Source: Chitinophaga sp. Cy-1792 | GTDB lineage: Bacteria; Bacteroidota; Bacteroidia; Chitinophagales; Chitinophagaceae | Direction of reading: 5' to 3' | Length of the DNA stretch: 64,000 bases | Assembly: GCF_011752935.1 (NCBI RefSeq) | Contig: NZ_VWWO01000003.1 | Location: forward strand, 1,116,001-1,180,000 | Shown: in pieces, positions 53,143 to 62,955 of the stretch | How positions within the stretch are numbered: position 1 is the first letter of the stretch | How the letters are laid out: each line of letters opens with the position of its first letter | Notes under the pieces: model-generated | What the model saw: only the letters and a program-made list of their open reading frames with translations | The model's database searches: none | What the model was told of the DNA's origin: nothing | Translations under genes and position numbers: made by a program

Positions 53143-55524
53143 TTAGAATTTGAAGTTATAAGTAATGCCAGGGATGATGGAACCTATGATAGAGAGGCGT
53201 ACGGCTTCTTTTTTATCCGGATCATCAGGGTTTTGTCTGAAGTAAACGGTGTAGGCATTTCTTCTTGCATAAACGTTATAGAGCGAGAATACCCATTCTC
53301 CTTTCCATCTGTGCAGTTGTTTGCCTTTCAGGGTGAGGGAGAGGTCCAGGCGGTTATATGGCGCGAGGCGATAGTTATTACGTTTGTCGGTGCTGTTGTA
53401 AGGAATATCCCAACCCTGGAATTCGAGGCGGTTATCTGCAAATGTAGCAGGGGTACCGGATGCAAATACGAAGTTACCGGATACAGATACACGTTTATTG
53501 ACATTATGCGTTACTACCACATTCACGTTGTGTGTACGATCATAGCGGTTCAGGAACCATTCGTTCAGGCTGATGCCAGGTGTTTTACGTTCGGTGCGGG
53601 AGAGGGTATAGCTGATCCATCCGGTGGTATTACCGATATCTTTCTTGGCGTATAACTCCAATCCGTAGGCGCGGCCCTGTGAAGGCAGGAGGTCTGCTTC
53701 GATCTGAGGGTTCAGCTGCAGGTTGGCATTGTCGATGTAATCCAGCTGGTGATCGGTTGTTTTATAGAACACTTCTGCAGACAATTCATAACTATCATTA
53801 GGCGCATTGTAGAAATAACCGGCCGTATACTGGTTGGCCACCATTGGCTCAATATTGTTGGTACTAGGCGTCCAGATATCCAGCGGAGTAGGAGAAGCGG
53901 TGTTCGACAGCTGGTGCATGAACTGAGTGGTTCTGCTATAAGCTACTTTCACTGCGTTCTGATCGTTGAAGGCATAACGAACGCTGAGGCGTGGCTCCAG
54001 GTAAGGATAGGTTTTAATTACTTCACCTGAGCTGTAATCTTTTGTGCCGATCAGGCGTTTGCGTATACCTGGCGTGGTATCAGCATAAAGGTATTCTGTA
54101 CCGCTTCCCAGCAATTGATAGGAAGACAGGCGCAGGCCATACTGGATACCGAATTTCTTACTTGGTTTATATTCATGATCGATATACAGCGCAGATTCCA
54201 GCGCGTGTTTATCAGGGATTTGTTTGACGTTGTGATCATCGCCTTCCTGGCCGGTACCGGTACCAGGTTTAAAGGTATAATACACTGCCTGTGCACCGAA
54301 ATGAACCGTGCTTTTGGTATTCACATACCAGGTAAAGGAAGGTTTGAATCCGTAGTTGATAATATTGGATGTCCAGTCATATTTTTCCAGGGATTCACTT
54401 TCAGATTTTTTGCTGGTGTTGCTGAAAGAGAGGCTATAGTCATATTTACTGTAGTAGGTAGAGAGATTGAGGAATAATCTGCTGTTGAAAACGTGGTTCC
54501 AGCGCAGCGTTGCGGTGGCGTTACCCCAGTTCATATTAACATCTGATCCAAACCCGAAAACATCGCGTCCGAAGTAGCCACTCAGGAAGAGCTGATTATT
54601 GTCGTTGAATTTATAGTTGGCTTTTGCGGTAAGATCATAGAAGTTGAGTTTGGTATCTTTCATGTCACCTTTCATAAAAGGTTTCATGAGCACATCAATA
54701 TAAGATCTTCTTGCAGCAACAATAAAAGAGGATTTATCCTGTACGATCGGTGCTTCTACAGCCAATCTGCTGAAAATATTTCCGATACCGCCGTTTACAT
54801 TTAATTTCTGGCTGTTACCGTCTTTCATACGGATATCCAGTACAGAGGATGTTCTTCCACCATATTCGGCCGGGAAACCACCTTTGATGAGATTCAGGCT
54901 TTTTACTGCATCAGGATTGAAGACAGAGAAGAAGCCGAGCATGTGGGTCGAGTTATATACAGGTGCTTCGTCCAGGAGGATGAGGTTTTCATCGCTGTTG
55001 CCGCCGCGTACGTTGAAGCCGGAAGCGCCTTCACCAACGGTCTGAACGCCAGGTAAGGTCTGGATGGCACGTAATACATCTACTTCACCCAGGAAGGTAG
55101 GCATCTTTTTCATTTGCTGAATATCCAGTCTGTTGATACTGGTGTTCAGTGAATTGATGGCTTTTTCCTGTTTGTTACCAACGATGGTAACCTCATTCAG
55201 CTGGCTGCTGGAGGCTTCCATACTGATATCCAGTTTGGTGTTTTTCTGGAGATGTACAGTAGTTTTGAATGAAGTGTATCCCATATAGCTGAACTGCAGT
55301 TCATGGTCGCCTGCAGGCAGTGTTAAGGAATAAAAGCCATACTGGTTGGTAACAGTACCCAGACTGGTACCAGGTTTACCTACAGAAATGCCAATTAATG
55401 TTTCTCCGTTCTGTTTATCTTTTACATATCCGCTGATCGTATATTTTGCCTGCTGGGCACTGGATAACTGTATTCCCAGTATCATGCAGCACGCAGCCAG
55501 CAATAGGATTGCCTTAGTTTTCAT
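53143..55524 (-). CDS. TonB-dependent receptor with carboxypeptidase-like extension
   Basis: A 793-residue outer-membrane transporter. Signal peptide (to SSAQQ), a CarboxypepD_reg-like domain (YTISGYVKDKQNGETLIGISV, QYGFYSLTLPAGDHEL), a plug domain (GEVDVLRAIQTLPGVQTVGEGASGFNVRGGNSDENLILLDEAPVYN, in pieces) and a barrel ending with a terminal aromatic strand GITYNFKF. The frame extends to 55593; the ATG at 55524 (MKTKAILLLAACC) starts the signal peptide. Paired with the DUF4249 lipoprotein. Imported substrate unknown. Confidence 0.92.
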   Translation of the reverse strand: MKTKAILLLAACCMILGIQLSSAQQAKYTISGYVKDKQNGETLIGISVGKPGTSLGTVTNQYGFYSLTLPAGDHELQFSYMGYTSFKTTVHLQKNTKLDISMEASSSQLNEVTIVGNKQEKAINSLNTSINRLDIQQMKKMPTFLGEVDVLRAIQTLPGVQTVGEGASGFNVRGGNSDENLILLDEAPVYNSTHMLGFFSVFNPDAVKSLNLIKGGFPAEYGGRTSSVLDIRMKDGNSQKLNVNGGIGNIFSRLAVEAPIVQDKSSFIVAARRSYIDVLMKPFMKGDMKDTKLNFYDLTAKANYKFNDNNQLFLSGYFGRDVFGFGSDVNMNWGNATATLRWNHVFNSRLFLNLSTYYSKYDYSLSFSNTSKKSESESLEKYDWTSNIINYGFKPSFTWYVNTKSTVHFGAQAVYYTFKPGTGTGQEGDDHNVKQIPDKHALESALYIDHEYKPSKKFGIQYGLRLSSYQLLGSGTEYLYADTTPGIRKRLIGTKDYSSGEVIKTYPYLEPRLSVRYAFNDQNAVKVAYSRTTQFMHQLSNTASPTPLDIWTPSTNNIEPMVANQYTAGYFYNAPNDSYELSAEVFYKTTDHQLDYIDNANLQLNPQIEADLLPSQGRAYGLELYAKKDIGNTTGWISYTLSRTERKTPGISLNEWFLNRYDRTHNVNVVVTHNVNKRVSVSGNFVFASGTPATFADNRLEFQGWDIPYNSTDKRNNYRLAPYNRLDLSLTLKGKQLHRWKGEWVFSLYNVYARRNAYTVYFRQNPDDPDKKEAVRLSIIGSIIPGITYNFKF

Positions 55525-55730
55525 AAAAGGTAAATGCAATTTTAAAAAGATGTTTTCAAGTTTTGTAACTCGCATATATGACGTAGGTGACATACGTTAC
55601 CCCTATATGAAGGTTGAAATTTATCGCGGGGCGAAATTAAAATGAAAAATGGGGTTACCGGCAGTTCCTGCAAAAAATAACTTTGCATGGCTACCAGTAA
55701 CCCCGTGGGATATAGAAGTGGAGATGGTTA

Positions 55731-55943
55731 CTATTCTAAAATCTGGCAGGTAAATCCCAGTGTTTTCACAAAGTCGATGATGACGGCTTCCTCAAGCCTG
55801 GCGGGCGAAACAACCCTTAAAACCCGGTCGCAGTCTTCAATGTCTACGGAGCAGGCATCTACCCTGAATTGTGAAAAAATGGCAGTTACAACACTGTTTT
55901 TATCATCTACAGAACTAATATTTGTACGGAATATTCCAATCAT
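55731..55943 (-). CDS. Small HMA-like domain protein without metal-binding cysteines
   Basis: A 70-residue protein reading MIGIFRTNISSVDD..FRVDACSVDIEDCDRVLRVV. It resembles small Bacteroidota ferredoxin-like proteins of the heavy-metal-associated fold, with the typical VDIEDCDRVLRV strand-turn and a final Ile-Val-rich helix, but no CxxC. Metal binding is therefore not expected. The antisense frame (55687-55953) shows no family features. Divergent from the AraC gene across 110 bp. Confidence 0.65.
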   Translation of the reverse strand: MIGIFRTNISSVDDKNSVVTAIFSQFRVDACSVDIEDCDRVLRVVSPARLEEAVIIDFVKTLGFTCQILE

Positions 55944-56011
55944 ACGGTACTAAAAATTTGGTTATTCGGAATATTTTTATGCAAATTTGCTACTGTTATC
56001 CCGACTAACTG

Positions 56012-56047
56012 TTACACGAAACGTATTAAAACTTATACGAAACGGAT
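56012..56047 (+). promoter_or_regulatory. Direct repeats at the AraC start, probable operator
   Basis: Two 15-bp direct repeats, TTACACGAAACGTAT (56012-56026) and TTATACGAAACGGAT (56033-56047), 13 of 15 identical and 21 bp apart. This spacing is typical of AraC-family half-sites. The second repeat ends 6 bp before the ATG. Confidence 0.55.
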
Positions 56048-56053
56048 TTTTTT

Positions 56054-57055
56054 ATGGCCGTAGTTATTAAGAATGATGCCAGCGATATCCTTTGGGAGAA
56101 ACAAATACCCTTTTCCCCGGAAAAGATTGCATCAACTACTATCGTACAGGAAAAGGCTGAATTTTCTTATGATTTTGGAAATGCCAGTTTTAACAGTCTA
56201 TGCTTTGATGGTTATCATCTTGCGCATGGTAAAGCAGAAGTATATCAAAATCTCCATATAACACATGATGTGTCTGATGAGGCATTGGTAGACATGTTTT
56301 TTATGAAACATGGAGATATCAATACCAGTTTTGAAGGAGTGACCAAATCATTGCGCTTTTCAAGTCTGGAACATAACCTGATGTTTGCTCCCAGGGGCAA
56401 CGAGGAGGCAGCAGTTAAAAAACAGGATGGCTTATCCATTTTTGTGATCAGTTTTACCCGCGACAGGTTCCTGGAGCTGGCGGAACATAACGGGGATGTG
56501 CTGGACCAGCTGGCCAACAGCGTAGCCGGTAACAGGCCTACTATACTGGGTTCTAAACAAAATCCACACATGACACCCCGGATGAATGCGGTCATCGAAG
56601 ATATTGTTCATTGTAACTTCAAGGGGGGAATCAAAAAGCTTTATTTACAATCTAAGATATTGGAACTGTTGGCGTTGCAGGCGGAGCAGGCAGGTAGTTT
56701 GCCTACGGGTATCACTACACGCAGCTTTAATGCCAGCGACCGTGAAAAGCTGGACCATGCCAGAACGATATTGCTGAATAATTTGCAGCAACCGCCCACG
56801 CTTGCGCAGCTGGCCCGTATGACGGGGTTAAATGAATTTAAACTGAAAGCCGGCTTCCGGGAAGTATATCATAACTCTGTTTTTGGGTATCTCAGTGATC
56901 ACCGGCTGGCAATGGCCAGGGAGCTGATATTGGAAGGGAAACTGTCGCTTACTATGATCGCCGAGGAGGCAGGCTATTCCTCTCTGCCCCATTTCAGCAA
57001 TGCATTCCGTAAAAAATACGGTACCAGTCCAAGCAGTTTGCGGATTGGCCGTTAA
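56054..57055 (+). CDS. AraC family transcriptional regulator
   Basis: A 333-residue regulator. The C-terminal 100 residues are the double helix-turn-helix: PPTLAQLARMTGLNEFKLKAGFREVY and LTMIAEEAGYSSLPHFSNAFRKKYGTSPSSLR. The N-terminal part (about 1-220) is a ligand or sensing domain of unknown type. Convergent with the NAD(P)H-binding gene and divergent from the small HMA-like gene. The direct repeats at its start suggest self-control. Confidence 0.92.
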   Translation: MAVVIKNDASDILWEKQIPFSPEKIASTTIVQEKAEFSYDFGNASFNSLCFDGYHLAHGKAEVYQNLHITHDVSDEALVDMFFMKHGDINTSFEGVTKSLRFSSLEHNLMFAPRGNEEAAVKKQDGLSIFVISFTRDRFLELAEHNGDVLDQLANSVAGNRPTILGSKQNPHMTPRMNAVIEDIVHCNFKGGIKKLYLQSKILELLALQAEQAGSLPTGITTRSFNASDREKLDHARTILLNNLQQPPTLAQLARMTGLNEFKLKAGFREVYHNSVFGYLSDHRLAMARELILEGKLSLTMIAEEAGYSSLPHFSNAFRKKYGTSPSSLRIGR

Positions 57056-57067
57056 CTTCATAAAAAA

Positions 57068-57102
57068 GCTTACTAAAAAGCGTATTCCACTTTTTAGTAA
57101 GC
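57068..57102. terminator. Bidirectional terminator
   Basis: 13-bp perfect stem GCTTACTAAAAAG / CTTTTTAGTAAGC with a 9-nt loop, between convergent genes; the T-run is clear on the minus side. Confidence 0.75.
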
Positions 57103-57139
57103 CGCTATACTGCCGGGCACTGGCAGATAGTTAATATTA

Positions 57140-57769
57140 TTAATATGCGATTGTAAACTGTTGTTTGATGTGTTGCGGTTGCTGCAGCTCATCCAGCATG
57201 GCCACTGCGTAGTCAGCAGAGGAAATTTTGCTGTTACCGCTGGCATCTGTCACCAGTTGGGTACCTCCCAGGCGGAATTTGCCGGTACGTTCACCTGGCT
57301 CGATCATAGCAGCAGGGCTGAATGCCGTCCAATCCAGGTCGTTTTCCTGTTTCAGTACTTCCAGTCCGGCCATGGTAGCCGCTGCAATAGGTTTCCATTC
57401 AGCCGGGAAGTGTGGAGAATCCAGCAGTTTAACCCCTGGCGCTACTTCCAGACTTGCGGCACCGCTTACCAGCAGGAAACGTTTGATTCCAGCCTTTTTA
57501 AGCGCCTCAATAGTTGCTTTGGTAGCTGATACATAAGTGTCGGTATCTACCGCCTTGTAGGCGCTGATAACCGCATCGTTGCCTGCGATTGCGGCAGCCA
57601 GGTCAGCAGCATTGGTGGCGTCCGCCTTTTTTACCGTCAGTTTGTCGTTCTGTACGGTAATTTTCTCAGGATGACGAACAACAGCCGTTACTTCCAGTCC
57701 TCTCTGCAGTGCTTCTTTTAAAATTTCCTGACCTATAAAGCCAGATGCGCCAATTATTGCAACTTTCAT
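57140..57769 (-). CDS. NAD(P)H-binding oxidoreductase (NmrA/BVR-B-like)
   Basis: A 209-residue short-chain Rossmann protein with the GASGFIGQEILKEALQRG dinucleotide motif at residues 8-25, AVISAYKAVDTD, FLLVSGAASLEV and a short C-terminus. This small type (YwnB- or BVR-B-like) reduces quinones or flavins; no substrate is predictable. An operator-like palindrome and a -7 box sit upstream. Confidence 0.88.
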   Translation of the reverse strand: MKVAIIGASGFIGQEILKEALQRGLEVTAVVRHPEKITVQNDKLTVKKADATNAADLAAAIAGNDAVISAYKAVDTDTYVSATKATIEALKKAGIKRFLLVSGAASLEVAPGVKLLDSPHFPAEWKPIAAATMAGLEVLKQENDLDWTAFSPAAMIEPGERTGKFRLGGTQLVTDASGNSKISSADYAVAMLDELQQPQHIKQQFTIAY

Positions 57770-57785
57770 TTTTGTCGTTTTTTAA

Positions 57786-57808
57786 ACTGTAATAAAAATA
57801 ATTACAGT
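57786..57808. promoter_or_regulatory. Palindrome upstream of the NAD(P)H-binding gene, probable operator
   Basis: ACTGTAAT-N7-ATTACAGT, 8-bp perfect arms, located at the expected transcription start just downstream of the -7 box, 17 bp before the ATG. Typical place for a repressor site; the repressor is not encoded next to it. Confidence 0.55.
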
Positions 57809-57809
57809 A

Positions 57810-57817
57810 CAAATGTA
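57810..57817 (-). promoter_or_regulatory. Probable -7 element of the NAD(P)H-binding gene
   Basis: Minus strand TACATTTG, an exact TAnnTTTG; the -33 (TTGG) is weak. Confidence 0.5.
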
Positions 57818-57863
57818 GGTAAGAAAATTATTCGCTCCAAGGGAATCTCAAAAAAAATCAAAT

Positions 57864-57903
57864 AAAAAAGCCTCCCCACGACTAACATTTCGTGGGGAGG
57901 CTT
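57864..57903 (-). terminator. hppA terminator
   Basis: 14-bp perfect stem AAGCCTCCCCACGA / TCGTGGGGAGGCTT, 8-nt loop, then a T-run on the minus strand. Confidence 0.9.
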
Positions 57904-57921
57904 AGTTTATCGGGCAGATAC

Positions 57922-60123
57922 TTATTTCTTCTCTTCCAGCAAGGTGAGCTGTGGAGCTGCTTTTTTAGCAGGATCTACAGTAATAACCTTGGCTGTAGGT
58001 GCAGCTTCGCGGGTATGGAAGCGTTCGCCCAGGGTTGGAGCAATTACCAGTGAAACGATGGACATCAGTTTGATGAGGATGTTCATAGAAGGGCCGGAGG
58101 TATCTTTAAAAGGATCACCAACGGTATCACCGGTAACGGACGCCTTGTGCGGGTCTGATTTTTTGTAATAGGTTTCGCCATTGATTTCCACGCCTTTTTC
58201 GAAGGATTTTTTAGCGTTATCCCAGGCGCCGCCGGCGTTGTTCTGGAAGATACCCATTAAAACACCACATACAGTAGCACCTGCGAGGAAGCCGCCCAGT
58301 ACTTCAGGGCCGGCGATAAAGCCAACCAGCAGCGGGGATATAAGCGCAATAGCACCTGGCAGCAGCATTTCGCGGATAGAAGCCTGTGTGGAGATAGCCA
58401 CACATTTATCATATTCCGGTTTGCCGGTGCCTTCCATGATACCAGGGATTTCGCGGAACTGGCGGCGTACTTCTTCTACCATGGCCATGGCTGCACGCCC
58501 TACGGCGGCGATAGCCAGTGAAGAGAACAGGAATGGAATCATACCACCGATGAAGAGTCCGGCCAGTACATTCGCTTTATAGATATCGATACCTGTGATG
58601 CCTGCCACGCCAACGAAGGCGGCAAACAACGCCAGTGCGGTGAGGGCTGCGGAAGCAATCGCAAAACCTTTACCGGTAGCAGCGGTGGTATTACCAACAG
58701 CATCCAGGATATCTGTTTTTTCACGTACATCTTTAGGGAGTTCGCTCATTTCAGCGATACCACCGGCATTATCAGCGATAGGGCCGAAGGCGTCGATGGC
58801 CAGCTGCATCGCAGTGGTAGCCATCATACCGGCAGCAGCGATTGCCACACCGTATAAGCCGGCGAAAGCGTAAGAACCCCAGATACCGCCTGCCAGCACC
58901 AGGATAGGGAGCGTTGTAGACTCCATTCCTACGCTCAGACCACCAATAATATTGGTAGCATGGCCGGTAGCAGATTGACGGATGATGGATTTAACCGGGC
59001 GTTTACCCATCGCGGTATAATATTCTGTAATGATACTCATCAGGGTACCTACCACGAGGCCTACTACTATAGAGCCGAAGACCTGCGACTTAGTAAATAC
59101 ATGACCACGCAGGGTCATTTCTGTATCAGGAAGGATCCAGTTAACGAGGAAGTATGATACGATCAGGGTGAGGACGATAGAACCCCAGTTACCCATATTC
59201 AGTGCCTTTTGCACCACACCGGTATTCAGGCCTGCGCTGTCACTGATTCTTACGAAGAAGGTACCGATAATACTGAAGATGATACCGAATCCTGCAATCA
59301 TCATTGGGAGGAGGATAGGGGCTAAACCACCGAATGCATCCTGGGAAGTTGTTTCGGAACCCAGTACCATTGTTGCCAGTACGGTGGCTACATAGGAACC
59401 AAAGAGATCGGCGCCCATTCCGGCTACGTCTCCTACGTTATCTCCTACGTTATCCGCAATGGTGGCGGGGTTACGGGGGTCATCTTCCGGAATGCCTGCT
59501 TCTACTTTACCTACCAGGTCGGCGCCTACGTCGGCAGCCTTGGTATAGATACCACCGCCTACACGGGCAAACAGTGCAATACTTTCCGCACCCAGTGAGA
59601 AGCCTGTCAGCACCTCAATGGTTTTGATCATCTCTGCGGTATTGGCTTCTGCACCAAAGTATGATTTGAGAATGATAAATAATGAACCGAGGCCCAAAAC
59701 AGCCAAACCGGCAACACCCATCCCCATTACAGATCCACCGGTGAAGGAAACCTGTAAAGCCTTTGCCAGGCTGGTACGTGCTGCCTGTGCAGTACGCACG
59801 TTAGCCTTGGTGGCTATTTTCATGCCGATGAAACCTGCTGTGGCAGAGAATATAGCACCTACGATAAAAGCCAATGCTATTGACCAGTGTGAGTTGGCAT
59901 GGCTGGCACCCATGTAACCAAGGAGAAGGGCGGCGATAATAACGAAATAGGTAAGGATTTTATACTCAGCTTTCAGAAACGCCATGGCACCTTCTGCGAT
60001 GTGTTGTGCAATTTCTTTCATCCTGTCATTGCCTGCATCCTGGCGTGTAACCCAGGCACTACGGAACGCGGTATATAACAAGGCTAGTAATCCAAAACAT
60101 GGAACGAGGTAAACTATACTCAT
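57922..60123 (-). CDS. hppA: Membrane-bound ion-pumping pyrophosphatase, K+-dependent type
   Basis: Couples pyrophosphate hydrolysis to Na+ and/or H+ transport across the inner membrane. The 733-residue protein has about 16 helices and the substrate motifs [21 protein letters not shown] and [20 protein letters not shown]. The segment [10 protein letters not shown] has Ala where K+-independent enzymes carry Lys, indicating the K+-dependent class; the ion (Na+ or H+) is not decided by this. Full length with a long Lys/Glu C-terminus. Confidence 0.95.
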   Translation of the reverse strand: MSIVYLVPCFGLLALLYTAFRSAWVTRQDAGNDRMKEIAQHIAEGAMAFLKAEYKILTYFVIIAALLLGYMGASHANSHWSIALAFIVGAIFSATAGFIGMKIATKANVRTAQAARTSLAKALQVSFTGGSVMGMGVAGLAVLGLGSLFIILKSYFGAEANTAEMIKTIEVLTGFSLGAESIALFARVGGGIYTKAADVGADLVGKVEAGIPEDDPRNPATIADNVGDNVGDVAGMGADLFGSYVATVLATMVLGSETTSQDAFGGLAPILLPMMIAGFGIIFSIIGTFFVRISDSAGLNTGVVQKALNMGNWGSIVLTLIVSYFLVNWILPDTEMTLRGHVFTKSQVFGSIVVGLVVGTLMSIITEYYTAMGKRPVKSIIRQSATGHATNIIGGLSVGMESTTLPILVLAGGIWGSYAFAGLYGVAIAAAGMMATTAMQLAIDAFGPIADNAGGIAEMSELPKDVREKTDILDAVGNTTAATGKGFAIASAALTALALFAAFVGVAGITGIDIYKANVLAGLFIGGMIPFLFSSLAIAAVGRAAMAMVEEVRRQFREIPGIMEGTGKPEYDKCVAISTQASIREMLLPGAIALISPLLVGFIAGPEVLGGFLAGATVCGVLMGIFQNNAGGAWDNAKKSFEKGVEINGETYYKKSDPHKASVTGDTVGDPFKDTSGPSMNILIKLMSIVSLVIAPTLGERFHTREAAPTAKVITVDPAKKAAPQLTLLEEKK

Positions 60124-60302
60124 ATTGACGAATTTAATAATGCAAGTGATGCAAGGATTCAGAAATTGGTTTAAGAGTTAAAAGATCAAAGGATTCTCAA
60201 TAGTGTTTCAAATAAATATAAAACATAAAAAATTAATACGCACATCTAATGAAGGAAAAAAATGGAAGACCCGCTGTGGCAGGCATTTTGGGAAGGAACG
60301 GG

Positions 60303-61817
60303 TCAGATGCCCTGCTGGTAGGCAGCTCCAAGATGGCTGATGATATCGCCGGCAGTCATGGCTTCCTGCGATAATGCAGCTGCGGCGAGGTCGCCGGCAA
60401 AGCCGTGCAGCCATACACCCATAATAATGGCGGCTTTGGAACTGTAACCCTGCGCCAGTAAGGCCGTCAATATGCCGGTAAGCACATCGCCGCTGCCGCC
60501 GGTAGCCATGCCCGGATTGCCGGTAGGGTTGAAGTAAACAGCGCCATCTGGACAAGCAATAGCCGTATAGCGGCCTTTTAATAAGATATAAAGACCCAGT
60601 TCTGCCGACTTGCTGCTGAGTAGTTCAATTCTTTCGAAGTCGTTGGCAGTGGCGCCAAAAAGCCGTTCAAACTCTTTAGGATGGGGCGTAAGAATGGAGC
60701 CTGCAGGTATCCTGTATAACAGGTAGGGGTATACGGAGATAATATTCAGGGCGTCCGCATCGATGACCATTGGTTGCTGATAAGCCTCCAGCAACTTTTC
60801 CAGTGATGCGGCTGTGGCGGTATTGGTACCCAGTCCGGGGCCGATACCTACTGCTGCATACCTGGTATCATGTACATCCTGGTGGAAATGTACGTTCATG
60901 GCCTCGTCGCGGTCGGTGATGCACATGGCGGCAGGTTCTCCTATCTGCATAATATTATACCCGCAAACTGGTACATGACAGGTAAGGAGGCCAACACCGG
61001 CCCTGAGACAGGCGCCGGCAGATAAAAGTGCTGCACCCATTTTGCCGTAGCTGCCTGCAATCAGCAGTGCGTGGCCGTAGGTGCCCTTATGTCCGAACGG
61101 ATCACGGGGCTGGTAAATAGTTTGAATGGTGGCAGTATCTGTCAGGTGAAACCGTGCAGGCGTATGCGTTAGGTAGTCCGGGTGTAGTCCGATAGGAAGC
61201 ACATGCACTTTTCCGGTAAGCCCGGCATTTTCCGGTAGGAGGAAGGCCAGTTTCCAGGTTTCGAACGTCAGCGTGTGAAGGGCCTGTACCACTGGTGTAT
61301 GCAGGGAGGTATGATCGGCCTGTAGCCCTGAAGGCGTGTCGATGGCAATAATATAGTACCGGTGGCGGTGGTCGTTGATTTTATGGATAATACCGGCGAG
61401 CCAGCCGTCGATAGGTTTATGGAGGCCTGTCCCGAAGATGGCGTCGATAACGATAGCCTGATCGGGGATTTCCGGAAATTCGTTTACATCGTTGAGTGGG
61501 TGTATATGCTGAGGATAAGCCTTTTGAAGTCGCTGGAGATTTACCACATGGTCATCACTGTATTTATCACCCTGTATGGTCCAGGCGTTGACATTCCAGC
61601 CATGGTCCAATAGCAGGCGGGTGATAACCAGGCCATCTCCGCCATTATTACCTTTTCCACAAATAACAAAAACCGGGTGGCTGGGCGTGAAATTATCTTC
61701 TATCCATGTTGTACAGGCAGTAGCGGCACGCTCCATAAGGTCGGTGCTACTGATAGGCTCATGGGCTATCGTGTAGGCATCTGCTGCTCTGATCTGTGCG
61801 GCGCTGAAGATTTTCAT
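60303..61817 (-). CDS. nnr: Bifunctional NAD(P)H-hydrate repair enzyme Nnr
   Basis: Repairs hydrated NAD(P)H. The N-terminal half (about 1-215) is the epimerase: AAQIRAADAYTIAHEP and VICGKGNNGGDGLVITRLL. The C-terminal half (about 230-504) is the ADP/ATP-dependent dehydratase with LLIAGSYGKMGAALLSAGACLRAG (in pieces), GIGPGLG, VIDADALNI, LTPHPKEFERL and NPGMATGGSGDVLTGIL. All catalytic parts appear intact. The alpha/beta hydrolase lies 32 bp upstream on the same strand. Confidence 0.95.
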   Translation of the reverse strand: MKIFSAAQIRAADAYTIAHEPISSTDLMERAATACTTWIEDNFTPSHPVFVICGKGNNGGDGLVITRLLLDHGWNVNAWTIQGDKYSDDHVVNLQRLQKAYPQHIHPLNDVNEFPEIPDQAIVIDAIFGTGLHKPIDGWLAGIIHKINDHRHRYYIIAIDTPSGLQADHTSLHTPVVQALHTLTFETWKLAFLLPENAGLTGKVHVLPIGLHPDYLTHTPARFHLTDTATIQTIYQPRDPFGHKGTYGHALLIAGSYGKMGAALLSAGACLRAGVGLLTCHVPVCGYNIMQIGEPAAMCITDRDEAMNVHFHQDVHDTRYAAVGIGPGLGTNTATAASLEKLLEAYQQPMVIDADALNIISVYPYLLYRIPAGSILTPHPKEFERLFGATANDFERIELLSSKSAELGLYILLKGRYTAIACPDGAVYFNPTGNPGMATGGSGDVLTGILTALLAQGYSSKAAIIMGVWLHGFAGDLAAAALSQEAMTAGDIISHLGAAYQQGI

Positions 61818-61849
61818 AGCTTGTTGTTATACTTCCTAAAATTAGGAAA

Positions 61850-62860
61850 TTATCTGACAACGAGCGGCTTGAGCGGTTGTCCGTCTGACCAGTTGCCCAT
61901 ATTGGTAACGAGGGTACTGTCGCCGTACACATTGTCGCAACCTTGCTGGTGAAAGGCGCAGTCGAGCAGGGCGTCTGTCAGCCTCCAGTAGCAGTAGTAG
62001 TCGGTGGCATCGACCCGTGTAGATGTAAAGGAGAGGGTGATGATGTTATTTCTTTGGCCTGAGTCGAAAGTCATGTCTGTTGCGGCGGCTTCGCCATGTT
62101 CAGCGGTGATGGCAGGGTATCCGTAAGGATCGGCCATATGGGTGATCATGGTTTTATTGGCAGCAGGAATATAGGTAGTGGAAGAGTAGAGCATATCAGC
62201 AAAGGTGGTGCCTGCGCTGTTGTCTTTTTCCTCTACTATCAGGAGCATTTTTACTTTGGACGACATGCTTTTATAGCTTGGCAGGGCGCCCTGGGGGGCG
62301 TTGCCCGTACCAGGACAAGCCAGCATAATGGCTTTAGGCGGCGGTACCCCGTAGGTGGCCGGCGTCATGGCAAGGTTAGCAGCTATTACGCCACCATAAC
62401 TGTGTCCTATGTATGCTATTTTTCCTTTTATTGGCTGTGGCAGCGTACTATCGGCAGCCAGCAGCTTCAGGGCCCTGTTAATGGCCGCTGCGGCATTATT
62501 CGTATAGGTAGCCGGGTTGGTAACGATGGTAGACTGATACCTTGGGAAGATGACAATATTGCCTTTTTTAACCAGATGTTTAATCCAGGCCCCGTAGCAG
62601 GCAGGGTTCCAGGCGCCATAACCATGGTTAAACACTATTACCGGTGCTTCTTTGGGCATGGGATCACTGGGAAGATATAGCCAGTAGCCGGTATTACCGT
62701 CATCACAATTTTTTTTGATAACTGTAGAAGAAGTGTAGGAGCTGCTGCCGTAGCCTTCCATTGGTTGGTCCGGCTGTCGGATAACAGCAGGTTGGTTCGA
62801 TGGTTTTTTGCATGCAACCATGAACAGGACGGCATAAGTCAAATACAATATAGTTCGCAT
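61850..62860 (-). CDS. Alpha/beta-hydrolase lipoprotein
   Basis: A 336-residue lipoprotein (LFMVAC lipobox, Cys17). Nucleophile elbow GHSYGG, strand PVIVFNHGYGAWNP with the oxyanion region, and LLIVEEKDNSAG near the acid residue. Resembles chlorophyllase/PAF-acetylhydrolase-like esterases; the substrate is unknown. Probably in one transcript with nnr. Confidence 0.82.
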   Translation of the reverse strand: MRTILYLTYAVLFMVACKKPSNQPAVIRQPDQPMEGYGSSSYTSSTVIKKNCDDGNTGYWLYLPSDPMPKEAPVIVFNHGYGAWNPACYGAWIKHLVKKGNIVIFPRYQSTIVTNPATYTNNAAAAINRALKLLAADSTLPQPIKGKIAYIGHSYGGVIAANLAMTPATYGVPPPKAIMLACPGTGNAPQGALPSYKSMSSKVKMLLIVEEKDNSAGTTFADMLYSSTTYIPAANKTMITHMADPYGYPAITAEHGEAAATDMTFDSGQRNNIITLSFTSTRVDATDYYCYWRLTDALLDCAFHQQGCDNVYGDSTLVTNMGNWSDGQPLKPLVVR

Positions 62861-62896
62861 CTAAGTAGTTGGCATTAGGTACGGGCATCCTGCAAT

Positions 62897-62928
62897 AAAA
62901 AACGGACAACAGGAGCCCCTGTTGTCCG
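62897..62928 (-). terminator. Terminator of the barrel-protein gene
   Basis: 11-bp perfect stem CGGACAACAGG / CCTGTTGTCCG, loop AGCC, six T on the minus strand. Confidence 0.9.
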
Positions 62929-62955
62929 CTAAATTACATATTTTCCTGGTTTATC

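Noticed and set aside
55687..55953. 88-codon plus-strand frame over the small HMA-like gene
   Set aside because: The minus-strand product matches a recognisable small family; the plus-strand one does not.
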